Below, one piece after another: positions 22,127-31,079 of a DNA stretch of 64,000 bases. The stretch is taken from positions 205,062,897-205,126,896 of the forward strand of contig NC_080671.1 in the NCBI RefSeq assembly GCF_030247195.1, given 5' to 3'. The stretch's first letter is position 1; every line of letters begins with the position of its first letter. The notes beneath the pieces were generated by a model. The model did no database searches and was not told the DNA's origin. It was given only the letters and a program-made list of their open reading frames with translations. The position numbers were made by a program, and so were the translations under genes. Source of the stretch: Topomyia yanbarensis (Eukaryota; Arthropoda; Insecta; Diptera; Culicidae).

Positions 22127-24107
22127 CAGTGGCGTAGCCAGGGGGGGTTTTGGGGGTTAAAACCCCCCCAAACCAAAATTAATTGGATTGAAAAAAAATT
22201 GATGCTGACGAATTTAATTTAATATTCCAACAAAATATTTTTGGAAAAATATTCTCTGATCACTACATTGAGAACTGTGTTTAAAGCGTCATGAGAACTT
22301 TTGGAAAATTGTGGGAAGGGGATCTTGTAACTTATCTCTTAGCCAAAATCCCATAGTTGTCAAATTACTTCAATGTAAAATAAAATAACTGTCTGAATTA
22401 TTATGAGCTCATTTTTGGAAAGATGCTTCAAAATATGGATTAGAGACAATTTTTCGAATGGGAATCTAAATTTGAATAGGTTGATTGCATATAAAACATA
22501 AGCTTGTTTACCGAAAACTTACATACATTTCAACATTTGCTGAAAATGTATTTTTTTAGATTGTGTAGAGTTTAGACAACAATTCAATATGGTTAACAAC
22601 AAGAATAACATTCCAGAAACTAGTTGAAAGCTGATGTAATTTTGTCTCTAGCAGGTCAGGATCGGTTTTATGAGCATTGGATTTTTGTTGTATTATCAAC
22701 TATATGAATAGCCTCTTAGCAGGATGCAATGAATGGCGTACTAAAATTTTGTGTGCTACGTACTAGTACTGCAAGTTGTGAGGTTGACTAATGAAGAAAA
22801 GTAAAATTAATGCTCGATAAATTTTTAACGGTCACGATCACATTCATTCGAAACTGCCAAATTTCGATGTTAAGTAACATTGAAGAATTTCAAAACGTAA
22901 AACTGTTCATCTGCTGATAGAATAATTTTGACGGTTAATCCTCCTAGAAGTAATTATAGACAAGAATTACTCTTCAAGCAAATTTGGGTCGAGACTTAAT
23001 GTCTCCAGCAAAGTTTTCGAAAGTGCTATTTCAAACAACTTTGTCAAAGACATAAATATCCCACATATTCAGAGTATCGAATAGAGATGGGCAATTCGTT
23101 CGCGAACGGTTGAAGTGAACTGGTTCTTTGAAGAGAATGAGCGAACGGAAGTTCTTTTTAAAAGAACGGTAGTTCTCAATTCTCTTCAAAGCGAATGAAC
23201 TGAATATGACCCAAAGCCGTTTAGCAAATTTCTCGGACCGATTTTTAGGCGAACGAATGAAAATGAACTGATTTGCCGTACCACAAACCGCTCTCTGCGC
23301 TATCCCAGAATAAAACCGGCGAAGAACGACTCATAAGCGAACGACTCATCTCATTCTCTATTTCTCTAGTTATACATAATGAAGAAATCGCCACCCTTGA
23401 TGAACTTGTTAAGCATACAGATAATAGTTTGGGCAGCATCTGTTTGGTTCCTCTCCAAGAATCGAATGTTTTGAGAGACATTCGCTAGATACAAGTAAAA
23501 TATCAGCTGAACGGAAGAACGGTTCATCTGAACTAGTTCTTTTTATAGAACTGTTCAGTCGGGAATGGTTCTTCGAAGTGAACTGTTTCGCCCATCTCTA
23601 GTATCGAAATATAGTAGTAGAAAACCTTTACAACAAGCTATTCTGAAATTACTGTATTTGATAAATCTCTTCTGCGGTAATTAAATAATAAATTCACATT
23701 GCGTTCAAGGTGCCTTTGAAGCTTACAAAAAAATAAGGGAACTGGATTTAAAACAAATAATTCCCAGATATTAAAAGTACTCAAAAACACAAAGAGTGAT
23801 TCCATTTTCAGGAGCTAGCATCAATTCGGCGCAAGCTTAGTCCGTCCACCAAGTTAGTGTCGGATTCTGATGAGATGAAGTCGAAACGCAAGTTTCAGTT
23901 CCATCCATCCATAATTTAGTTATAGGTTTTGTGTTCTCAACTCGCAATGATTGTTTCAAACAATTTTATCCGTAGCGCAGAAAAAAATAGTTTTCATTTA
24001 AATTTTTCTTCACTAAGAAGAAATATAGCAGGCCCAGTCCATTTAAATCCCTATATGTTGAATTCATGTAGCCTTCATATTTTCAACAAAATTGTTTGAA
24101 ATGACAT
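22127..24107 (+). mobile_element. hAT-type non-autonomous element, tandem copy 1 (3' truncated)
   Basis: Starts CAGTGGCGTAGCCAGG and runs collinear with copy 2 (24108-25571) at roughly 98% identity, then breaks off at 'tgaaatgacat', where copy 2 begins. It carries an extra 519-bp element (23082-23600) that copy 2 lacks. No transposase frame. Confidence 0.8.
23074..23608. mobile_element. 519-bp hAT miniature element with 8-bp target duplication
   Basis: The element proper is 23082-23600. Its ends are TAGAGATGGGC and GCCCATCTCTA, flanked by GTATCGAA on both sides. The neighbouring tandem copy shows the empty site (agagtatcgaaatatag at about 25042), confirming both the edges and the 8-bp duplication. 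The interior is rich in gaacgg and gttctt motifs in both orientations. Confidence 0.92.
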
Positions 24108-26028
24108 CAGTGGCGTAGCCAGGGGGGGGTTTTGGGGGTTAAAACCCCCCCCAAACCAAAATTAATTGGATTGAAAAAAAATTGATACTGACGAATTTAA
24201 TTTAATATTCCACAAAATATTTTTGGAAAAATATTCTCTGATCACTACATTGAGAACTGTGTTTAAAGCGTCATGAGAACTTTTGAAAAATTGTGGGAAG
24301 GGGATCTTGTAACTTATCTCTTAGCCAAAATCCCATAGTTGTCAAATTACTTCAATGTAAAATAAAATAACTGTCTGAATTATTATGAGCTCATTTTTGG
24401 AAAGATGCTTCATTATATGGATTAGAGACAATTTTTCGAATGGGAATCTAAATTTGAATAGGTTGATTGCATATAAAACATAAGCTTGTTTACCGAAAAT
24501 TTGCATACATTTCAACATTTGCTGAAAATGTATTTTTTTAGATTGTGTAGAGTTTAGACAACAATTCAATATGGTTGACAACAAAAATAACATTTCTGAA
24601 ACTAGTTGAAAGCTGGTGTAATTTTGTCTCTAGAAGGTCAGGATCGGTTTTATGAGCATTGGATTTTTGTTGTATTATCAACTATATGAATAGCCTCTTA
24701 GCAGGATGCAATGAATGGCGTACTAAAATTTGGTGTACTACGTACTGCAAGTTGTGAGGTTGACTAATGAAGAAAAGTAAAATTAATGCTCGATAAATTT
24801 TTAACAGTCACGATCACATTCATTCGAAACTGCCAAATTTCGATGTTAACATTGAAGAATTTCAAAACGTAAAACTGTTCATCTGCTGATAGAATAATTT
24901 TGACGGTTAATCCTCCTAGAAGTAATTATAGAGAAGAATTACTCTTCAAGCAAATTTGGGTCGAGACTTAATGTCTCCAGCAAAGTTTTCGAAAGTGCTA
25001 TTTCAAACAACTTTGTCAAAGACATAAATATCCCACATATTCAGAGTATCGAAATATAGTAGTAGAAAACCTTTACAACAAGCTATTCTGAAATTACTGT
25101 ATTTGATAAATCTCTTCTGTGGTAATTAAATAATAAATTCACATTGCGTTCAAGGTGCCTTTGAAGCTTACAAAAAAAATAAGGGAACTGGATTTAAAAC
25201 AAATAATTCCCAGATATTAAAAGGACTCAAAAACACAAAGAGTGACGAAACTTGGTGTTCACAATACCATTTTCAGGAGCTAGCTTCAATTCGGCGCTAG
25301 CTTAGTCCGCCCACCAAGTTAGTGTCGGATTCTGATGATATGAAGTCGAAACGCAAGTTTCAGTTCCATCCATCCATAATTTAGTTATAGGTTTTGTGTT
25401 CTCAACTCGCAATGATTGTTTCAAACAATTTTATCCGTAGCGCAGAAAAAAATAGTTTTCACCTAAATTTCTCTTCACTAAAGGAAATATAGCATGCCCA
25501 GTCCATTTAAATCCTTATATGTTGAATTCATGTAGCCTTCATATTTTCAACAAAATTGTTTGAAATGACATTTTCAAAAACTTTGCTGAAGGCACCATGT
25601 CTCTTAATATTTTTGAAAAATTAATTCACCATAATTACCTCTATGAGAATTAATCACTAAAATTTCTATATCAAAGCAGGCGCTGTTTTATGTTGATAAC
25701 TTCCCGAAGTTGTCAAACCTTCAAAGTCAGGGATTATTATATTAGGTGATCTTGAACGTTGAAATTTTTTTAGATCATTTATCCCACTTTAAAAGATCGC
25801 AATTTTTGACTACATTGACATATTATATAAGAAAATAATCTATAGAGGTTTGAAAACTGTTCCATGTTGATCCTTCTTGTTTGTAGACTGGAATGACGTC
25901 TGTTAGACTACTTATGTTTTTGAGTTTTCAATAATTTATCAAACTCATATTAAATTTTAAGATTTTTTCAAAAAATTTGCGACTTTCATCAAAACCCCCT
26001 CCAAACCAAATTTCTGGCTACGCCACTG
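24108..26028 (+). mobile_element. hAT-type non-autonomous element, tandem copy 2 (complete)
   Basis: Ends CAGTGGCGTAGCCAG and CTGGCTACGCCACTG form a perfect 15-bp terminal inverted repeat. Just inside are C-runs (aaaccccccc). It is 1921 bp long with no supported protein. The right edge falls in the endonuclease of a LINE (CLQETHL follows at 26031). A diverged relative with a readable 8-bp duplication is at 42429-43730. Confidence 0.85.
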
Positions 26029-26969
26029 ATCTGTTTACAAGAAACTCATTTGTAGGTTCATCAACGCGCTAGTTACACTGGTTATAAATTTTACCTAAAC
26101 GATTTCTCTACTATACACGATCGCGCAAGAGGAGGTGTTTCCACCCTTGCAAGAACAAATTTCAGCTGAGTTCTATCCTTCGGGTAATTACCCACTCGAA
26201 ATTTTGAACCATTTCAAAAAAATTAGATGTGCAACGCATGTATCTCGCACTACACACATTTGAAAACATCGATGTACCACAATTCCATTTGCATAAACGA
26301 ACGAGATTTAATGTTAATGTAATGTAAGCGTGTGCATTGCGCAAAGGGAAAAATCCTTACTAATGGACCCCTCACCCTATGCTTTCTACCCACTCGGGCG
26401 TAAAGTGTTTCGCCGCCCCTCAGTGGAACAAAGGAATCGCGTTAGCAATCAAAGAAAGAAATGCGTCTTTAAGAAATTTTTAAAATAACATGACATTTGA
26501 GAACGAGAAAGACTATAAACTAAAAAAGGCTAAAGCTCGTCGTATAATTAGAAAATCTAAAAGGGAGTGTTGGAATAATTATGTCTCATCAATTACTGAC
26601 AGTACGCCACAAACCCGTATTTGGCAACAAATACGGAGTATTAGTGGCAAATACAAGACATCCATAATAACATCATTGAAGGCTAACGACAAAACGATGG
26701 CGACTTCAAATGAAATTCTAAACACCCTTGGGCAACACTTTTCTGATGTCTCTTCATCTAGCAATTAAATTTCATCTTTCACAAAAATTAAACAAACAGT
26801 AGAATCAAAACTGTTAACAATTAATCAAACCAATGCATCTTACAATGAACCGTTTTCGATTATAGAACTGGAAATGGCACTATCCACTTTTAAAGGTTCG
26901 TCACCTGGAATAGACGATATACATTATATAATGCTTAAAAAATTACCTAAGTATGCAAAACAAACCTTA
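26029..26969 (+). pseudogene. I-like LINE, 5' part (endonuclease and start of RT), decayed
   Basis: Begins with CLQETHL, a conserved early endonuclease motif, followed by a degenerate domain (FYLNDFSTIHDRARGGVSTL). From 26490 a cleaner frame runs EKDYKLKKAKARRIIRKSKR and the connecting region, with a stop at 26766. It then continues FKGSSPGIDDIHYIMLKKLP, the start of the reverse transcriptase. The frame is cut at KQTL by the 11.55-kb element and resumes at 38522. Confidence 0.75.
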
Positions 26970-27560
26970 AGCTACCAGTACACTGTTTGTCATAAAGTCA
27001 AATATTTGATATCTTTCGTGAAATAAATTTGAACTGCTGTGTACTGGCTCTTATTTGAGCAAAAACAGTTTGCCAAGCTTTTTATTCGTGTTTGTCAAGG
27101 CGATTATTTGTCGATTTGTCAAACAGTGTACTGACCAGTTTGTCAAAACTTCAAACAGCGTAACGCTGCAGTTTGTCAAACTTGTTGAAGGAGAAGTTTG
27201 TCAAACTTGTTGATGGAGAAGTTTGTCAAACTCGTTGATGGAGAAGTTTGACAAACATGCTTTGCTCATTCAGGATAGCAAAATACGCCGTACGCGTAAC
27301 TGATTCAGAATTTGTTGTCAAAACGAAAAAACGTTAAGGTTTAAAATTCGGTGCTATTTCGATATTGTTGGTATTTTTTTAGAGTGGCAGAGCTTTAGGT
27401 TTTCCCCTGGCCAAATTCCGTGCGAAATCCCGTGACCCGTTTCCTAAACTTTAAACACCAAGTTTCGTTTCCTAAACTTTAAACTTGGTGTAACAGAGAA
27501 TATTGATTGGTGTTTGTTTTGATTTAATTATAATCTGCATATTGTGCTTCAATAACGATA
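26970..27560 (+). repeat. Left outer arm with subterminal GTTTGTCAAAC repeats
   Basis: The 16-bp terminus is followed by a cluster (27095-27260) of at least five copies of the near-palindrome GTTTGTCAAAC or GTTTGACAAAC, some in a 24-bp period with 'ttgttgatggagaa'. The right arm has a matching cluster at 38290-38460. Such subterminal clusters are typical transposase-binding sites; that is inference. Confidence 0.75.
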
Positions 27561-27564
27561 ATGT

Positions 27565-28095
27565 TTAGGGACCATTCATAAATGACGTAGCGTTATATGG
27601 AGGAAGGGGAGTTTTGTATTTTGTGATGATGTGCGACGGCAGGGGGGTAAGAGGTCCTGTCATGCTACGTAGCTTTTTTAAAGGGGAATAGAAGTTGATG
27701 GAGAACAGTTGCGCAAAGAGTGAAGTCAAATACAGTCTACCTATCGAGCACAATTGGAATCCGTCTCTGATACCTGTACAGCAAAGCTGTATTCTAATTT
27801 TGCCCGATAGGTAGACTTTTTCTTGCTTCAAACTCTGCACACTCTTTGCGTACCTTTGTACTAAGGCCCTTGGGGTTGACCTGATGTCACGCCAATCTTA
27901 CCCGTTTCATCTAACATCGTTTTTTTTTTTTTAATTTTTTGCGAGGACAAGGCGGGTAGGGTTACCGTCAAGCCACTAAATTGCCAGGGAGGGGGGGGGG
28001 ATTGTATTTAGAGGTTTGTGACAAAATGCTACGATGGGGGAGGAGGGTGTTAAAATCACTCATAAAATACTACATCATTTATGGATAGTCTCTTA
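27565..28095. mobile_element. 525-bp TTA-flanked miniature element
   Basis: The element proper is 27568-28092. Its ends GGGACCATTCATAAATGACG and CATCATTTATGGATAGTCTC are imperfect inverted copies, flanked by TTA. The opposite arm of the host element keeps the empty site (tacccctctaaatattc near 37090). Internally, TCTACCTATCG (27738) pairs with CGATAGGTAGA (27804), suggesting a nested smaller hairpin. Confidence 0.78.
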
Positions 28096-28743
28096 GAGGG
28101 GTACTGTCGTCAGTGAAGTTGCTCGAAAAATCAAAGACTACCAGATGGTGATAGATTAATTTGGGATACTCTCACTATGAGGCTCTAATGAGCGTACCAC
28201 CTAAAAGTACTTTATAGAATATGATACATCTCAAAAGTCTAATAACTTAGAAAGATGATGTTTTCGGCAATGCTCTAGAGGAAGTCAAGGGCTACTCGAT
28301 TATGGGCAAATCAAATTAATGTGAGCATGTACTATTTTTCAAATTCTATATCTCGAGATCATGATAATTTAAAAATGTGGTGTCTTCGGCAATATTCATC
28401 AGCGGGTCGAATGTTGGCGAATAGTTAATTTCAGAATTCAGCCACTAGGCGGCGCTAGAGAGAATACTACTAACGGTACATGTTAGGTGATGTTTTGTCA
28501 CAAAAGTTTAATAATTTAGGAAAATGATGTTTTCTGTAAAGTTTCTGAGGACGACAAGGGCTGTTTGGTAATGTAATAATAAAATTAGATATCACCCACT
28601 AGGCGGAGCTAGTCAGCAAACATCTTTTTATTTCAATATCTTCTAAAGACGGTAATTTAGAAGGGTGATGTCTTCAGCAAAGTTGCTTGAGCTGTCAAGG
28701 ACTGCCCGATGGTGACAGTTTAGTTTGGGATACTCTGCCAACA
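28096..28743 (+). repeat. Left inner arm of the 11.55-kb element
   Basis: Pairs in inverse orientation with 36645-37100 (for example 'cagccactaggcggcgc' against 'gcgcctagtggctg'). It consists of repeated modules with the phrase 'tgtcttcggcaa' or 'tgttttcggcaa'. No reading frame. Confidence 0.7.
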
Positions 28744-29969
28744 ACTTACCCTTCAGTTTGTCTTCACATCTCGCCCTGAGCAGAAGCAAAAAATCGTCCC
28801 GCGCAAGTGAAACAGTCAATTCTACCTAAAAATCAATCGGTGCCTATCACACAAGCAGTCCATATAACAATAGCCTATACCTACTGTGCGATTTAGTGAT
28901 GAGTGACGGTGCCCAGCAAAAAGCAACCCAGATGCGGCCGAACTGTGTTGCTGTTGATTTTTCAAAATGCCCCGTAAGACCAGCCATTCGGGAAGTGGAA
29001 CAGTTATTAAAAGTGCAGATGGAACTCAATCTGGCTGAAGTGAAAATCCTACAAATGCATCATATCAAACATTGCGTACTGATTTCGTTCAACAACATTA
29101 ACCAAGCTGAGTCATTCGCCTCGCGAAACAACATGCAGCACACCGCCGAATGCGGCAATGTTAAATATAGCATTCCCGTATACATCGAGAACGGCGCTGT
29201 AGAAGTTCGGGTCCATGATTTGGCTACGCGTACCCCTGACGGGGCGATTAAAAAATGCTTGCAAAAATACGGAGAAGTAGACTCCGTTACACATGATACA
29301 TGGAGGAATTTTTTCCCGGGCATCCCTAACGGTGTTCGTGTGGTGAGAATGTGTGTGACCAAGCCAATTCCCTCTTACTTAAGCTTCACAGTGTTAGGAA
29401 GGGACGATGCTCTCATTCAACAGACATCACTAGTCACGTACCCAGGGCAAATTCCTACGTGCCAGTTCTGCACGAAGAAGCTGCACCTCGGAAAACCTTG
29501 CGTAGAAACTGTTAAGGAAAACTCAAATCCAACTGAAATCAGCACACAACCATCTTACGCTAAACCACTAACAGCTGCAAAACCAACATCTCCGGATCAA
29601 GCACCAACAACCAGTAACAACAACAACGAAACGAATGCCGAAAAATACGAACATACAATAACGACCGATAAGAGTAAGACACAAACTGGAACATCTGACC
29701 GCGAGCAGCAGGAAAGTAGTACGGATGAGGACATGGGCATGAACGACAACGCGAAAGAAGACAAGCGGATCGAACCTCAAATTGCAGTGGACAACACTGG
29801 CAATATTTCGCCCCCTAGAAAAAGGATCTCAACACGCAGCAGAAAGCTGCGCCTGAACGAGACCAAAAATTTTACATAGCTGTTTTTTTTATTCATTGTA
29901 AAAAAAACAAACAATCGGCCTCGTCGAGCTACCGCATTTGGGCCTAAATAAAAAAAAACTTACCCTTCA
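28744..29969 (+). mobile_element. Complete ORF1-only retroposon, copy 2 (intact frame)
   Basis: The element proper is 28756-29957, 1202 bp. It has a 143-bp leader, a 326-codon frame, a 3' UTR of about 70 bp and an A-rich end, and sits between direct repeats ACTTACCCTTCA (28744-28755 and 29958-29969). There is no second ORF. The tail 'gagctaccgcatttgggcct' and 'aaataaa' is like copy 1 and the LINE at 60 kb. The insertion lies in a copy of the 'ctgccaacaactt' module. Confidence 0.85.
28899..29879 (+). CDS. Gag-like ORF1 protein with one CCHC zinc knuckle
   Basis: Intact 326-residue frame from ATG 28899 to TAG 29879; an in-frame GTG just upstream is a less likely start. Residues 1-80 form a compact domain (VDFSKCPVRPAIREVEQLL). 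Residues 95-165 carry HDLATRTPDGAIKKCLQKYG, THDTWRNFFPG and IPNGVRVVRM, which I recognise from I/LOA-clade ORF1 proteins. The knuckle CQFCTKKLHLGKPC lies at about 188-201. The rest is hydrophilic, Thr/Asn-rich, with an acidic stretch (about 270-290) and a basic end KRISTRSRKLR. The likely role is binding retroelement RNA and DNA in the RNP. It stands alone, without the ORF2 that normally follows. An open frame in a non-autonomous element hints at recent activity or selection, which the sequence alone cannot settle. Confidence 0.82.
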   Translation: MSDGAQQKATQMRPNCVAVDFSKCPVRPAIREVEQLLKVQMELNLAEVKILQMHHIKHCVLISFNNINQAESFASRNNMQHTAECGNVKYSIPVYIENGAVEVRVHDLATRTPDGAIKKCLQKYGEVDSVTHDTWRNFFPGIPNGVRVVRMCVTKPIPSYLSFTVLGRDDALIQQTSLVTYPGQIPTCQFCTKKLHLGKPCVETVKENSNPTEISTQPSYAKPLTAAKPTSPDQAPTTSNNNNETNAEKYEHTITTDKSKTQTGTSDREQQESSTDEDMGMNDNAKEDKRIEPQIAVDNTGNISPPRKRISTRSRKLRLNETKNFT

Positions 29970-30141
29970 ACATAAAACTCACTCCCATTGTTCGGGTAGA
30001 ACAAAGGACACTATTTTGAGAGCAATTATTTATTCAAAAAGCTTCAAACTGTAAATACAGGTTTGATTAGGAAAATTTTAGAAAATAAAGTATATAGGTT
30101 AACTTACAAAGTAGTGTACAGTTTCAATCAACCATGGCGCC
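29970..30141 (+). repeat. Short host-element segment between two retroelements
   Basis: Continues the 'acataaaactcactcccat' module interrupted by the retroposon, then runs into the 5' target copy ATGGCGCC (30134-30141) of the LINE. Confidence 0.5.
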
Positions 30142-30143
30142 CT

Positions 30144-31079
30144 AGGAAGTCGCCAGGAGAGGGTGCCAAAACCGACACCACTCGGCGTGCAACCGTCAAG
30201 GTCAAACGCCGCCTGGGTGAGGTAAACGAGGGCGAGAGTGACCTCGCTGTGGAGAGCGATGGTACCAGCAACCCGGCACGACCGGGGCAGGGGGGCTCAA
30301 ACCCCTGGACGCTGGTTACCAAGAAAAAGCCGGCACCGAAACCGGAGGTACCGCGGCCTGCGAGGAAGGCCAAGGACAGAGGCGAAGCCTTGTGGTTAAA
30401 AACCGACAAGGACAAATACGCCGATGTCCTTAAATCGATGAAGGCGGCCGAAAGCCTCTCGGCCCTTGGGCAGGATGTGCGTAGCGTAAGACGCACCAAC
30501 ACGGGAGAGATGCTCCTGGTGCTGAAGCGAGGCGCACAATCAAGTGCAATATACAAGGCCTTGGCCCAAGAGGTCCTTGGTGAGGGCGCCCAAATCAGGT
30601 CGCTAGGTGCGGAAACAACTCTCCAGTGCAAGCACTTGGATGAGTTCACGACCGCAGAAGACGTCGTCGCAGCCGTCAAGGAGCAATGCGACGTCACAAT
30701 CGAGCGGGCCTCTGTGCGATTGAGAGACGGACCCTCTGGCACGCAAGTAGCCTACCTCAGGCTACTGAATGCGGATGCCAAAAAGGTAACCGAGAAAGGG
30801 AAGCTGAAGATCGGCTGGTCGGTATGCCCTATTAGTATACCCCAGCCGCCTTCAGTGGACAGGTGCTATCGGTGCCTAGAATCCGGCCATAAAGCTTACG
30901 AATGCAAAGGCTTAGACAGGAGCAAGCTATGTCGTCGATGCGGCGAGGAGGGGCATAAAGAGCGGGGGTGCACGAAGGCATATAAGTGCCTTATCTGCAC
31001 CTCTAAGAAGCAAGCCCATAAACATGCTATGGGCGGACCTTCGTGTCCCTTCGGCGAGTTAAATAAGAAGAAGCCGTGA
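30144..31079 (+). CDS. R1-clade LINE ORF1 (gag-like, N-terminus missing)
   Basis: About 311 residues of the frame lie inside the element; codons upstream of 30142 belong to flanking DNA. It starts in a basic, Pro/Lys-rich region (KKKPAPKPEVPRPARK), then a folded region (LWLKTDKDKYADVLKSMKA, near residues 90-110). The end carries a run of zinc knuckles: CYRCLESGHKAYEC, CRRCGEEGHKERGC and a third, wider one starting CLIC. This is the normal ORF1 layout of R1-clade elements and of insect gag proteins. The frame ends TGA at 31077-31079, overlapping the first codon of ORF2. Without its N-terminus the protein is probably not functional. Confidence 0.85.
   Translation, partial: RKSPGEGAKTDTTRRATVKVKRRLGEVNEGESDLAVESDGTSNPARPGQGGSNPWTLVTKKKPAPKPEVPRPARKAKDRGEALWLKTDKDKYADVLKSMKAAESLSALGQDVRSVRRTNTGEMLLVLKRGAQSSAIYKALAQEVLGEGAQIRSLGAETTLQCKHLDEFTTAEDVVAAVKEQCDVTIERASVRLRDGPSGTQVAYLRLLNADAKKVTEKGKLKIGWSVCPISIPQPPSVDRCYRCLESGHKAYECKGLDRSKLCRRCGEEGHKERGCTKAYKCLICTSKKQAHKHAMGGPSCPFGELNKKKP

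Noticed and set aside
30128..30742. 204-codon frame opposite the R1 LINE ORF1
   Set aside because: Antisense shadow of a GC-rich coding frame; also true of 31744-32085 and 32107-32766.
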